From the NCBI GenBank assembly GCA_964613805.1, contig CAZTJF010000009.1:62001-126000 (forward strand): a DNA stretch of 64,000 bases. Reading direction: 5' to 3'. The notes beneath the pieces are model-generated. The model made no database searches. It saw only the letters and a list, made by a program, of their open reading frames with translations, and was not told the DNA's origin. The position numbers and the translations under genes were made by a program. This document shows, piece after piece, positions 28,901 to 36,746 of this stretch (within the stretch, counting starts at the first letter, position 1; each line of letters begins with the position of its first letter). Origin of the DNA: XYD12-FULL-36-8 sp964613805. Lineage in GTDB: Bacteria; Bacteroidota; Ignavibacteria; Ignavibacteriales; Ignavibacteriaceae.

Positions 28901-29830
28901 AAAGTAGGTTGGGCAACAAATAAAAGCAGTAATCTTATCTCCGATGAAACAGGCAGAACCACTGTTAGTAACGTTACTTCATCAGGAACAATTGACAGAT
29001 CATTTTTATACTTTCCGCCAAAGTTATTTCTAAGCATATTCAAGAGTGGTATAAAGCAAGTAAATGAATTGTACGATCCTAATTCACCAAATCCAAGAGA
29101 CAATTTATCAGCAGCATTTGTTGATGGATTCGAAAGCTTTCCACTTTTTGCCAAGATTGGTTTCTTGAAAGATTTTGTAAAATACGTCCCTCGCCCAAAT
29201 TGGAGATTATCGTGGGACGGATTAGAATCATTTTTCTTGTTTAAGAGCTTTGCAAAACGAGTAAGCTTAACTCACGAATATAAATCCGGCTATACGGAAG
29301 GTTGGAAATTAACTCCAGACGGAAATACGGAAACTGTAAGTCAAAGAATTGATTATGCATTTGCGCCTTTAGCAGGATTAAATTTTACCTTCGCTGATCT
29401 TTGGGGCGGAAATTTAATAAGCAGCTTTAAATATTCAACAAGAGTGAGTTATGATTTGGGAAGTTCAACTCGAAATATTACAGAAACATTTTCTAAAGAT
29501 GTTGGAATTACTGCAGGGTACTCCAAAAGTGGATTTGAATTACCGTTGTTTGGAATTTCATTAAAGAATGACATTGAGTTCAGTTTTTCTTACAATAATA
29601 CAAAAAACTCAACAGTGATATATGATATGACTGATTTCGTTGAAGATGGCGTACCGAAAGATGGAACAATTAGAATCACATTAGAACCAAGAATAAAATA
29701 TACAATCAGTTCAAAAGTGACTTTATCTATTTTCTATCGTAGATCGTCAGTTGAACCTGAAGGAGCCGCTAGAATTCCGCCTACCACAACTAATGAAGCG
29801 GGATTAGATGTTCATATTTCGATTCAATAA
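22997..29830 (+). CDS. sprA: SprA, T9SS outer-membrane translocon channel
   Basis: 2277 residues from the first canonical start (TTG); the true start is probably 40-60 codons upstream. The size, the repeated beta-strand architecture and the SprA-specific segments (IRLGLREREIWEGLGYAYELKE-like N-terminal region, IDDFEGAKRIIPVGVSYTAWK, INLINSFYRYEIPLD, WVNELRVIGAQDKSGWAY) identify the giant 36-strand channel (SprA/Sov) through which T9SS cargo crosses the outer membrane. A low-complexity Thr/Arg/Glu-rich stretch near residues 1790-1835 is a likely loop. porX follows 82 bases downstream. Only the secretion channel is here; the PorKLMN motor genes are not in the window. Confidence 0.93.
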   Translation: MQLNSSPKTNLTSQTNHSEQSYSQLPVENSKLDFLIPLDDTSKVKGRFEDNFGGQVEDKIETKLDDMLGLSDTNKIISDSLLTLVDTVKVDSAALDSTARMKYFKYQREDKPYVELKKKKPSKFFAYPDQRFVTRTIQIDSTGQYVEVVEKIAGQKTKLILRMTIDDYIQMRLGLREREIWEGLGYAYELKETKKELGELIRDITNLEIPLPSVGVLSIFGEPKISLRIGGAVDIHGAWRNETTEGVTASRLGNTRNEPDFKQQVQINVSGTIGDKLNIVADWNTERTFEYENQLKIKYTGYEDEIVQSVEAGNVSLQTSPLVGGSEALFGVKANFKIGPLSLTTLASQKKGEVKEVSVSGGTTSQTFEKRAYDYSTNHYFVDTIYSSQNPDLNLFQKYYDNATPQVDSRYLIKDIEVWKSIQTVGKDPAKERLANAFIDLQPRFAGVPYDTTLRGDILPTPGISESGRFRLLTKGDDYNLNEYIGFLTFNTQINNDDIIAVAYRVENLPGAQDDGFYGEFISSATTDSQKLILKLIKPANLQPGGNFTQAWDLQLKNIYPVGGRNIKKDGFEFQIKYEIPGQEPVVELPGTQGNVRLLNAFGLDNYDAADQPNPDNIFDWRTNLTIIPQTGEIIFPVLEPFGRNIPNSEPRKLLDADSLKFQDVYTKTKTFAQQQKVKDKWILTGKYSGEASAVYQLGFNVVENSVRVRLSGRELTPGIDYIVDYNMGQLTVRNDAALVPGADLKITYEQNDLFQLASKTLLGARGIFDFSQKTKLGFSVLNLNQQTLSDKVRIGEEPLSNTIYGVDFSTSGDLPFLTKLLDKVISTKQMSGFNFQGEFAYINPDPNTKKSTITSDKQKSIAYIDDFEGAKRIIPVGVSYTAWKDLSPPEQLPTSPALPDTSLMNYKAKSFWFTATPSNVRVQDIWGSRKRVAKQDDNVTVMDYVFLPDTQGTYNYTPTLQDRNKNWGGIMKLLSSTASNLVEENVEFIEFWLKVENAPLNSKVYIDLGRISEDVIPNRKLDTEDKDGNDAIDVDGKEDTGIDGLTDEEERARFGSTLSDPSGDNFSFTKTGGSTVLFDYYNINGTQGNAILSDIGRLPDTEDLNRNGNINLINSFYRYEIPLDTSAQTNKFIAGGGDNAGWYLYRIPLKDTLTKIGEPSFTTVETIRFFVTGSDQMVHLRFAEFNLVGSQWQRLLPQDTVLSVSVISYEDNPNYEIPPGVIQERDRTKPDEQVFRNEQSLNLIIQNLADGESREAVRYLYRPLDVFNYSEMKLFIHGDNNYGPGSVSSLDVDYNAEVYFRFGSDSNNFYEYRQPVRPGWNEISILFAELTSIKQARDSVSQTVRDPVPGLSGHFYLIKGNPTLTAVKFLTVGIYNTTNPNSVGNISGEVWVNELRVIGAQDKSGWAYSFSTSLRMADILSVNFNLSHTDPYFHRLADRFGSRVESRNWAVSADLDVLKLLPINLPESNLKLNYSHSESIGKPLYLPGTDVEVERAAEQLRESRNDSSRTTTKTPEQLISESQTLNVSDSWTVSNIKIKIPTQLWFIRDSFNSITMGFNYNKTFSRSPNVLSNKSWIWNYNLNYGLNLSPDYFFYPANIPLIGSILSLLVDYRNVKIYYTPQNFTFNLTAKRNRNVNVSRPQNNIDAQEIVSRDFTTSRGFNFAWKITEGGLLNLSTSYNLNISSTLAFLEIDEFGRQRSEGAIWGEIFSGKFFGKDYQYQQSFDLRTSPKLPSLWDINKFFTVSAGYSASYQWNNDFRQSVLGRGAGFASKVSTTLTLKLKALMQPLFEETLDDKTQPTTTTTTPNRTRGRERVVEDETKKDQPPDEENKFKSDSLHTMISDSTMVEDSLIDGKPKKSVLVSAYQFLKTFTRVVLFDYETINFSFSSDNNLSKSGIAGSGTGFYNFWGVLFNANNGPSRSFMLGLSDDVGPRAPNGNLQDVYSQRNSLDFKTSRPLWEGARIDLNWKVGWATNKSSNLISDETGRTTVSNVTSSGTIDRSFLYFPPKLFLSIFKSGIKQVNELYDPNSPNPRDNLSAAFVDGFESFPLFAKIGFLKDFVKYVPRPNWRLSWDGLESFFLFKSFAKRVSLTHEYKSGYTEGWKLTPDGNTETVSQRIDYAFAPLAGLNFTFADLWGGNLISSFKYSTRVSYDLGSSTRNITETFSKDVGITAGYSKSGFELPLFGISLKNDIEFSFSYNNTKNSTVIYDMTDFVEDGVPKDGTIRITLEPRIKYTISSKVTLSIFYRRSSVEPEGAARIPPTTTNEAGLDVHISIQ

Positions 29831-29912
29831 ATAATTTCTAAGGCATTATTACTTGGATTTTATTTATGAAGTTTCCTAACTAATATTTTTCACCAATAAA
29901 AAAAAGAATATA

Positions 29913-31481
29913 ATGATTAAACAGAATAGAATTTTGTGGGTTGATGACGAAATTGAACTTTTACGTTCGCATATTATTTTTCTGTCAGAAAAGGGATTTA
30001 TTGTTGACACTGCAACTAATGGTGAAGATGCAGTTTCTTCAGTCAAAGAAAAAGATTACGATCTAATTTTTCTTGATGAAATGATGGCGGGTATGGGCGG
30101 CTTGGAAACACTTGCACAAATCAAAGATCATAATCCTAACATACCTGTAGTTATGGTAACGAAAAATGAAGAAGAAAGCTTAATGAATGAAGCAATTGGC
30201 TTTAAGATTTCCGACTATCTGACTAAACCGGTTAATCCAAGTCAGGTATTATTAGTTTGCAAAAAAATTCTTGAAGGAAAAAAAATAACTGGTGAATTTG
30301 CTGCAAAAGATTATCTTCAGGACTTCAGGCAAATTTCCCAGGCAATGTTGCAAAACTTAAATTCTGATGAATGGATTGAAATTTATTTAAAACTTGTTAA
30401 TTGGGATCTTGGGCTTGATCTTCATCCTGAGATCGGTTTGCGCCAAACCTTTACTGATCAAAAGCGGGAAGCGAATAAAGAATTTTCAAAATTTGTGGAG
30501 AATAATTATCGCAATTGGATAAATTCAGATTCGAATTACGATAGACCAACTTTAACAGTTGATGTATTGAGCGAATATTTGGTTGATCAAATTAAAAATT
30601 ACGATAATGTTTTTTTCTTTGTACTTGATTGCCTTCGCTTAGATCAGTGGCTGGTTATGGAAAAGCACTTGACGGATTATTTTAAGATAGATAAAAGCTA
30701 CTATTACTCCATTTTACCAACTTCAACTCCATATGCGCGTAATTCTCTTTTCGGAGGATTGTACCCTTCAGAAATAGAAAAATATTATCCGCAGTTATGG
30801 CAAAGCGGAGATGATGATGAGAATAGTATGAATAAGTATGAAAAAGAATTACTCCAATTATTTTTAGATAGGAAAAGAATTAAACTAAAAAATGATTTGA
30901 AGTACATTAAAATAATTGACCCTGAAGTCGGACGAAATTTCGAGCAAAATATATTATCGTATCAAAACACACATCTCACTGCGATTGTGGTTAATTTTTT
31001 AGATATGATTGCTCATGGAAGATCAGACTCGGATATTTTGAAAGAAATTGCTCCTGATGAATCAGCATACCGATCTTTAACAAATAGCTGGTTTACACAT
31101 TCATCGTTATTATCAACTTTAAAATCTATCTCTTCACTAAAGAACTCAAGAATAGTAATTACAACAGATCATGGAAGTATACGAGCTTTACGCGGTGCAA
31201 AAGTTCTAGGTGATAGAGAAGCCTCGTCAAACTTACGATTTAAGTACGGAAGAAATCTCAAAGTTGATGATAAGCATGCCATTTATATTAAAAATGCTGT
31301 TGACTTCAAACTTCCTAAGCGTGGTGTAACGATCAATTACATTATTGCAAAGGAAGATTATTATTTTGTTTACCCAACTGAGTATCACAAATATTTAACT
31401 CACTACAAAGATACTTTTCAGCATGGTGGAATATCACTTGATGAAATTTTACTTCCCGTGATAACAATGGAACCTAAGTAA
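29913..31481 (+). CDS. porX: PorX, response regulator with PglZ phosphatase domain
   Basis: 522 residues. Residues 5-120 are a receiver (D11/D12 acidic pair in LWVDDE, phosphoacceptor D55 in LIFLDEMM, K in YLTKPV). A helical linker precedes a PglZ/alkaline-phosphatase-like domain with VLDCLRLDQW (D239), TSTPYARN (T270-T272), NFLDMIAHGR and VITTDHGSIR as metal and nucleophile sites. This is the PorX architecture, the regulator of type IX secretion genes acting with the PorY kinase. It lies directly behind sprA. The stop is two bases before the tsaE start. Confidence 0.93.
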   Translation: MIKQNRILWVDDEIELLRSHIIFLSEKGFIVDTATNGEDAVSSVKEKDYDLIFLDEMMAGMGGLETLAQIKDHNPNIPVVMVTKNEEESLMNEAIGFKISDYLTKPVNPSQVLLVCKKILEGKKITGEFAAKDYLQDFRQISQAMLQNLNSDEWIEIYLKLVNWDLGLDLHPEIGLRQTFTDQKREANKEFSKFVENNYRNWINSDSNYDRPTLTVDVLSEYLVDQIKNYDNVFFFVLDCLRLDQWLVMEKHLTDYFKIDKSYYYSILPTSTPYARNSLFGGLYPSEIEKYYPQLWQSGDDDENSMNKYEKELLQLFLDRKRIKLKNDLKYIKIIDPEVGRNFEQNILSYQNTHLTAIVVNFLDMIAHGRSDSDILKEIAPDESAYRSLTNSWFTHSSLLSTLKSISSLKNSRIVITTDHGSIRALRGAKVLGDREASSNLRFKYGRNLKVDDKHAIYIKNAVDFKLPKRGVTINYIIAKEDYYFVYPTEYHKYLTHYKDTFQHGGISLDEILLPVITMEPK

Positions 31482-31482
31482 A

Positions 31483-31911
31483 ATGGTATTTCCATTTCAA
31501 GTAATAGTTTCATCTGAAAGCGAAACTGAAAATATTGCTAAAGCATTTTCTAGAGAACTAAAAGGCGGCGAAGTTATCGTCCTCATAGGAGAACTCGGTG
31601 CTGGTAAAACTTTTTTTGTTAAAAAAACACTCGAAAATTTTAACATCAATTGGGTTAACAGCCCATCCTTTGCAATCGCGAACGAATATGATAATTCGTT
31701 TAAATTTATTCACATTGATTTTTATCGTTTAAAGACCGCAAGAGAACTTTATGATATCGGATTCGATGATTATCTTAATAATGACAGTTCAATAATTTTC
31801 ATTGAGTGGGGGAACTTATTTCCCCAGGTTTTACCGCTTAAGAGGATCGAAATAAAAATTAAAATGAATTCTAATAACACCAGAGAAATTATTATCACTA
31901 AATATGCTTGA
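31483..31911 (+). CDS. tsaE: tRNA threonylcarbamoyladenosine biosynthesis ATPase TsaE
   Basis: 142 residues, standard TsaE length. The Walker A motif is GELGAGKTFF, followed by the characteristic VNSPSFAIANEYD and HIDFYRL, and FIEWGNLFP (Walker B-like). TsaE is the ATPase needed, with TsaB and TsaD, to make t6A37 in tRNAs reading ANN codons. It is the first of two overlapping t6A genes (eight bases shared with tsaB). Confidence 0.95.
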   Translation: MVFPFQVIVSSESETENIAKAFSRELKGGEVIVLIGELGAGKTFFVKKTLENFNINWVNSPSFAIANEYDNSFKFIHIDFYRLKTARELYDIGFDDYLNNDSSIIFIEWGNLFPQVLPLKRIEIKIKMNSNNTREIIITKYA

Positions 31912-32572
31912 TAAAACTCCCATATTGGCAATTGAAACATCACAAAGCTGCTGCGGTGCATGTGTGTATTTTGATGACAGCAAATTCTTTGAGATGAATA
32001 TAAAGCATAAAAATTCTCATGCAGAGAAAATTTATGAAATAATAGATACAGTAATTAACTCATCGAACATTTCTTTTAAAGAAATTGGAGTGGTAGCTGT
32101 ATCTTCGGGACCTGGGTCATTCACAGGATTGCGAATCGGAATGTCTGCAGCAAAAGGAATAGCTTTTGGAGCATCACTTCCAATCATTGCTGTTCCAACT
32201 TTTGAAGCGTTTGCTTTTCAAATTGCTAACACTTTAAAGGATGATACTGAATTTATAATTGCTAATAAAGTTAATTCAGATGAGGTATATTTTGCTCAGT
32301 TTAAAGTTAAAGACAATAATTATATATTTACACGGGATTTGCAGATTCTAAAAGCATCTGATCGAATCAGCTTTGAGGATGATTGTCCGGTTTATGGCAA
32401 TGCATCATTTAATTTTAAAATTCGTAATCAAATAAAATCTATTACCAGTCCCAAAACAGAATATGTTGCAAAATGGGCTAAACATTTTGGTGAGGATAAA
32501 TTGAAATACGATTTTGATTATTTAGAACCTAACTATTTAAAGAACTTTGTTGTAAAGGAGAAAACATTATGA
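31904..32572 (+). CDS. tsaB: t6A biosynthesis protein TsaB
   Basis: 222 residues of the ASKHA fold: ILAIETSQSCCGACVY at the start, NSHAEKIYEIID, and the signature GPGSFTGLRIGMSAAKGIAFG. TsaB is the inactive partner of TsaD in the threonylcarbamoyl transfer complex. It overlaps tsaE by eight bases upstream and the DUF1573 gene by four downstream, so it belongs to the same transcript. Confidence 0.95.
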   Translation: MLDKTPILAIETSQSCCGACVYFDDSKFFEMNIKHKNSHAEKIYEIIDTVINSSNISFKEIGVVAVSSGPGSFTGLRIGMSAAKGIAFGASLPIIAVPTFEAFAFQIANTLKDDTEFIIANKVNSDEVYFAQFKVKDNNYIFTRDLQILKASDRISFEDDCPVYGNASFNFKIRNQIKSITSPKTEYVAKWAKHFGEDKLKYDFDYLEPNYLKNFVVKEKTL

Positions 32573-33294
32573 TTAAAAAGATTCTAATTTCCTCACTTGT
32601 CGTTGTAAGCATTTCATTCTCTCAAATAGTAGGACCTAAAGCAACGGTTCAGATAACTGATTATGATTTTGGTAACATTGAACAAGGGCAGGTTGTTGAT
32701 CATAATTATGTACTTACGAATACAGGCGGTGATTTGTTGAAGATAACAGACGTTCGTGCCTCATGCGGTTGTACTGCAGCAAAACCTGAACAATCAGAAT
32801 TGAAACCGGGGGAATCAACTCAAATAATGGTTTCGTTCAATTCAACCGGCAGATTAGGTTCACAGCAGAAGTATGTTTACGTTGTAACCAATGATCCATC
32901 GAATTCTGAAATTAAGTTAAAATTATCAGGAAATATTTTATCTCCCGGAAGTTCACTTAAGGAAGAAAATCTTCCTAAAATTTTCTTTCCCGAAACACAA
33001 CATGATTTTGGAACCGTTGCTGAAGGAGAAACTGTAACTTATACCTTTAAATTTGTCAATAAAGGTAAAGCAACACTTGATATTAAAGACATAAAAACTT
33101 CTTGCGGCTGTACGGCTGCGTTGGTTAGCAGCAAACAAATTGCTTCCGGCAAAGAAGGTACATTGAAGATTGATCTTGATACTAAAAATAGACAGGGTAG
33201 AATGAGTCGAACAATCACTGTAACTTCAAATGATCCTGAAGAACCTAATAAAGTTCTTACCATTTACGCAGAAGTGACTAAAGCGAGCAAATAA
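32569..33294 (+). CDS. DUF1573 two-domain exported protein
   Basis: 241 residues with a signal peptide (residues 1-18). Two DUF1573 Ig-like repeats follow, each with the same core: YDFGNIEQGQVV...RASCGCTAAKPEQSELKPGES and HDFGTVAEGETV...KTSCGCTAALVSSKQIASGKEG. Each repeat has a CGC motif. The family is abundant in Bacteroidota, is periplasmic or surface-located, and has no proven function. It overlaps tsaB by four bases and accD by one, an operon position that is probably incidental to its role. Confidence 0.85.
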   Translation: MIKKILISSLVVVSISFSQIVGPKATVQITDYDFGNIEQGQVVDHNYVLTNTGGDLLKITDVRASCGCTAAKPEQSELKPGESTQIMVSFNSTGRLGSQQKYVYVVTNDPSNSEIKLKLSGNILSPGSSLKEENLPKIFFPETQHDFGTVAEGETVTYTFKFVNKGKATLDIKDIKTSCGCTAALVSSKQIASGKEGTLKIDLDTKNRQGRMSRTITVTSNDPEEPNKVLTIYAEVTKASK

Positions 33295-34133
33295 TGGCCT
33301 GGTTTAAAAGGTCCAAAGAAAATATTTCTCCAAATACTCAGAAGAAAGAATTGCCTGACGGTTTGTGGGAAAAATGCCCCAGCTGTAATGAAATAATTCA
33401 CAAAAAGCAGTTAGAAACAAATCTCTGGACTTGCGCAAAATGTAACTATCATTTTAGAATCGGAAGTGATGAATATGTCAAGATCCTTTTAGATGAAGGT
33501 TCATTTAAAGAGATGGACAAAAAAATGCGTTCCGCTGATCCTCTCGAATTTACTGATACTAAAAAATATTCCAGCCGAACAAGTGATACAATAAAAAAAT
33601 TAGGTTTATATGATGCAATCAGAACTGGAACTGGCAAACTAAATAAAAAAGATATTGCATTCGGCTGCATGGATTTTAAATTCATTGGCGGAAGTATGGG
33701 TTCGGTCGTCGGTGAAAAAATTGCACGGCTTGCAGATAAGGCTTTTAACAGTAAAATACCGCTCATTATAATATCTGCCAGCGGCGGTGCAAGAATGATG
33801 GAAGGTGCATTCTCGCTTATGCAGATGGCAAAAACAAGTTCACGTTTGGCTCGTTTATCCGAAGCGAAAGTTCCATATATATCAATTGTGACGGATCCAA
33901 CAACCGGAGGAACAACAGCCAGTTATGCAATGCTTGGAGACGTTAACATTGCCGAACCACAAGCGCTAATTGGATTTGCAGGACCAAGAGTTATCCGTCA
34001 AACAATTGGCAAGGATTTGCCCGAAGGATTTCAACGTTCAGAATTCCTGTTAGAACATGGTTTCATAGATGTAATCGTTTCAAGAAAAGATTTGAAGGAA
34101 ACCATTTCCAATCTTTTGTCACTTCTAAATTGA
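33294..34133 (+). CDS. accD: Acetyl-CoA carboxylase carboxyltransferase subunit beta
   Basis: 279 residues. An N-terminal zinc ribbon (CPSCNEII...CAKCNYHF, residues 28-52) precedes the crotonase-like carboxyltransferase domain, with GGSMGSVVGEKIARL, SASGGARMMEGAFSLMQMAKTS and TDPTTGGTTASYAMLGD. AccD with AccA transfers the carboxyl group from biotin to acetyl-CoA, the first committed step of fatty-acid synthesis. accA is not in the window. The start overlaps the DUF1573 stop. Confidence 0.95.
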   Translation: MAWFKRSKENISPNTQKKELPDGLWEKCPSCNEIIHKKQLETNLWTCAKCNYHFRIGSDEYVKILLDEGSFKEMDKKMRSADPLEFTDTKKYSSRTSDTIKKLGLYDAIRTGTGKLNKKDIAFGCMDFKFIGGSMGSVVGEKIARLADKAFNSKIPLIIISASGGARMMEGAFSLMQMAKTSSRLARLSEAKVPYISIVTDPTTGGTTASYAMLGDVNIAEPQALIGFAGPRVIRQTIGKDLPEGFQRSEFLLEHGFIDVIVSRKDLKETISNLLSLLN

Positions 34134-34167
34134 GGCACAAATAAAAATAGTTTTAAGCTCGAAGGAA

Positions 34168-34995
34168 ATGCAATCTATTTCCGATTACCTGAGATCAATC
34201 GGAAAATCTATCGGGTTTGTACCTACCATGGGTTATCTACATGAAGGACATCTTTCATTAATTCAATATTCAAGAAAAAACTGTGATGTAACTGTTGCTT
34301 CAATTTTTGTGAATCCTACACAGTTTGCACCAAATGAAGATTTCAAAAGCTACCCAAGAGATTTGGAAAAGGATAAGTCGGCTTTAGAAAAACATGAAGT
34401 TGATTATTTGTTCCTACCCGAAGTAATTGAAATTTATCCTGACGATTTTAGTACTTTTGTCGAAGTATTGGGTGTGACTAACAAGTACGAAGGAGAATTT
34501 CGTCCAACTCATTTTCGGGGAGTCACAACAATTGTTGCCATTTTATTTAACATTGTAAAACCGGACAAAGCATATTTTGGTCAGAAGGATGCACAGCAAG
34601 TTTTTGTGATTAAAAAAATGATTAAAGATTTGAAATATGATATCGAGATGATTATTTGCCCAACATTTCGTGAGGCAGATGGATTAGCCATGAGTTCTAG
34701 AAATATTTACCTTGATGCTGAAGACAGAGCAAAAGCATTATTGTTATACCAATGTTTGATGCTTGCTCACAAACTTATTGATGAAGGTGAGCGAACAGTT
34801 ATAAACATAATTAAAAAGATGAATTCCATTTTTATACCTGAAAAATCCATACATTTGAATTACATAGCAGTTGTTGAAGCAGAATCTTTTACTGAAGCAG
34901 AAATTCTTGAATCACAAAAATCTTATTTCTTTTTGATTGCTGCTAAGGTCGGTAAAACAAGGTTAATTGACAACCTTCTAATGGAAATTAAGTAA
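34168..34995 (+). CDS. panC: Pantothenate synthetase
   Basis: 275 residues. IGFVPTMGYLHEGHLSLI carries the HxGH nucleotide-binding motif of the cytidylyltransferase-like fold; SIFVNPTQFAPNEDF and YFGQKDAQQVFVIKKM (KMSKS-like region) follow, with AMSSRNIYL. The enzyme joins pantoate and beta-alanine with ATP. It is the last gene of the sprA-to-panC run and overlaps the convergent coaX gene by eight bases, an arrangement that leaves no room for a terminator between them. CoaX performs the next step towards CoA. Confidence 0.95.
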   Translation: MQSISDYLRSIGKSIGFVPTMGYLHEGHLSLIQYSRKNCDVTVASIFVNPTQFAPNEDFKSYPRDLEKDKSALEKHEVDYLFLPEVIEIYPDDFSTFVEVLGVTNKYEGEFRPTHFRGVTTIVAILFNIVKPDKAYFGQKDAQQVFVIKKMIKDLKYDIEMIICPTFREADGLAMSSRNIYLDAEDRAKALLLYQCLMLAHKLIDEGERTVINIIKKMNSIFIPEKSIHLNYIAVVEAESFTEAEILESQKSYFFLIAAKVGKTRLIDNLLMEIK

Positions 34996-35749
34996 TAGTA
35001 CTCTTGTTCTTATCATAAATTGCTTTAGCTCCCCAAAGTACCAAAGCTCTCTCATAAATTAAGTCAATTGTGAGGTGAGGGATAATATACTTCGCATTTC
35101 CACCCGTGACAAATACTTTTATCGGTTTTTTAGGCAGGGAAGATATAAACTGATTAATCATACCCACAATTGAATTTATAACTCCACTTGCAATAGAAGT
35201 TTTAGTTGAACTTCCAATAATTGTTTTATAATCATATGGTGTCACCTTTGGCAGTTGGGCCGTTTGAGAATGGAGAGAGTTAAACATAATATCTATTCCG
35301 GGAGCAATTAATCCCCCAAGAAAATTATTTGGATACTTAATAACATTTATTGTTGTAGCTGTACCAAAATCTACAGAAATTAGATAATCGCTCTTCTTAA
35401 AAATTGCATAATGAAATAACTTTCTAAATAAGTAATATGTGCCTTCAGCTGAACAGATTCTATCCATTCCTAAAGTGCGCGGCGTAGCATATTTTATGGC
35501 GAGATTGAACTTTAAGTCTTTATGAATTAGAAAAATTTTTATTGATGATAGTGAACGTATTTTTTCAACTAATAATTTCGTTTTCGATGGTACAACAGAT
35601 GAGATTACAACTGTGCTGATATCTTTTCCTTTTAGTTGCTTTAACACTAATGAAAAATTTTTGTTTATTTTAAAATCAATCAATCTGTCATTTTTAATGA
35701 TGGCAGATTTAGTATAAGAATTACCAATATCGCAAACGAGTAAAATCAC
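34988..35749 (-). CDS. coaX: Type III pantothenate kinase
   Basis: 253 residues of the ASKHA fold: LVCDIGNSYTKSAI at the start, TLGMDRICSAEG, LISVDFGTATTINVI and LGGLIAPGIDIMFNSLHSQTAQLP, all diagnostic of CoaX. The enzyme phosphorylates pantothenate, the first step of CoA synthesis, and unlike types I and II is not inhibited by CoA. Its start overlaps the birA stop by four bases, so it is the second gene of a birA-coaX unit, common in many bacteria. Confidence 0.93.
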   Translation of the reverse strand: MILLVCDIGNSYTKSAIIKNDRLIDFKINKNFSLVLKQLKGKDISTVVISSVVPSKTKLLVEKIRSLSSIKIFLIHKDLKFNLAIKYATPRTLGMDRICSAEGTYYLFRKLFHYAIFKKSDYLISVDFGTATTINVIKYPNNFLGGLIAPGIDIMFNSLHSQTAQLPKVTPYDYKTIIGSSTKTSIASGVINSIVGMINQFISSLPKKPIKVFVTGGNAKYIIPHLTIDLIYERALVLWGAKAIYDKNKSTIT

Positions 35750-36528
35750 CGAATGCTTACATCTCCAAAGTGAATGGTTTCTATTTTTCCTTTTGTTTTA
35801 AGCAGCAAAAAACCATTGTCATCTATTTCTTCGAAGATACCATCCCTTGATATTTCTCCCTCAACGATTGTAATCCGTTTTCCAATCATATCACAGTGTA
35901 AGCTCCAATCATTTAAGATAGAGCGTTTATCAAGCAATGTTTTCTGCATCAGCTCTTCAAATGTATTCAGAAGGATGGCGAAGAAAATTTCTCTGTTAAT
36001 ACTCATTCCCAATTCACTTTTTAACGAAGTAGCAGGGAAAATAAATTTTGCCGGGAAAATAGTTTGATTGAGATTTATTCCCATTCCAATTACAACTTTT
36101 TTAATCTTTGATCCTTCAAAAGCGGATTCCAGCAATATTCCGGCTGTTTTTTTTGAATTGATGAGTACATCGTTCGGCCATTTTAAGCTTACCTTGATCT
36201 GATAATGATATTCAAGCGATAACGCTATCGAAAGTGCAGATGTAAAAACAAGAATATTTAAATCACTTGGCAACTGCTTTGAATTATTTAATAGAATTGA
36301 GAAAGTAAGATTTTGACCTTTCTGACTTTGCCATTCTCGATCTCTTCTTCCTTTACCTTTAGATTGATATTCTGCAAGAAGTACAGTTCCATTTGGCAAT
36401 TTTTCAGCTTCACTGCTAAGTAGATATGAATTTGTTGATTCAATTTCATCACAGTAAATGAAATTGCGACCGATATAATTTGTCTCGAGTTTTATATCAA
36501 ATTCATCAATTTTAAATAAATTTTCCAT
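35746..36528 (-). CDS. birA: Biotin--[acetyl-CoA-carboxylase] ligase, no DNA-binding domain
   Basis: 260 residues. The catalytic core has ESTNSYLL, EYQSKGKGRRDREWQS (the GRGRRGR-type biotinyl-AMP loop), LKWPNDVLIN, GILLES and GMGINLN. There is no N-terminal helix-turn-helix, so it is a monofunctional ligase and not a repressor. It biotinylates the carrier protein of acetyl-CoA carboxylase. It is the first gene of the birA-coaX unit and is divergent from the heat-shock unit across 218 bp. Confidence 0.92.
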   Translation of the reverse strand: MENLFKIDEFDIKLETNYIGRNFIYCDEIESTNSYLLSSEAEKLPNGTVLLAEYQSKGKGRRDREWQSQKGQNLTFSILLNNSKQLPSDLNILVFTSALSIALSLEYHYQIKVSLKWPNDVLINSKKTAGILLESAFEGSKIKKVVIGMGINLNQTIFPAKFIFPATSLKSELGMSINREIFFAILLNTFEELMQKTLLDKRSILNDWSLHCDMIGKRITIVEGEISRDGIFEEIDDNGFLLLKTKGKIETIHFGDVSIR

Positions 36529-36563
36529 TCATTTTCCAATATAATTAAATTAGTTGAATTGGC

Positions 36564-36604
36564 TGACATTTAGTCAATAATTGAAATGTACTGACATACA
36601 GTCA
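36564..36604. promoter_or_regulatory. Pair of 13-bp palindromes upstream of the heat-shock unit
   Basis: TGACATTTAGTCA (36564-36576) and TGACATACAGTCA (36592-36604) are two copies of TGAC-N5-GTCA with centres 28 bp apart, both preceded by CT. They sit about 140-180 bp upstream of the hsp20 start, between it and birA. They do not match the HrcA CIRCE element. They look like a tandem operator for a dimeric regulator. Confidence 0.6.
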
Positions 36605-36746
36605 TAGACTAAGACAATTATTTAGATACTATTCTGATAGTCAAGCTTAAAAATTTTTATTTTTTGACGATTTTAGCAATTTCTCAAATTGGCATAAATA
36701 TTAAATAATAAAAGGAAACAATTTATCACAATTAAAAGGAGAAAAA

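Noticed and set aside
28711..29154. Leftward open frame of 147 residues within sprA
   Set aside because: Shadow of the sprA reading frame.
36540..36746. CIRCE/HrcA operator for the heat-shock unit
   Set aside because: The CIRCE consensus is not present; only the TGAC-N5-GTCA palindromes are.
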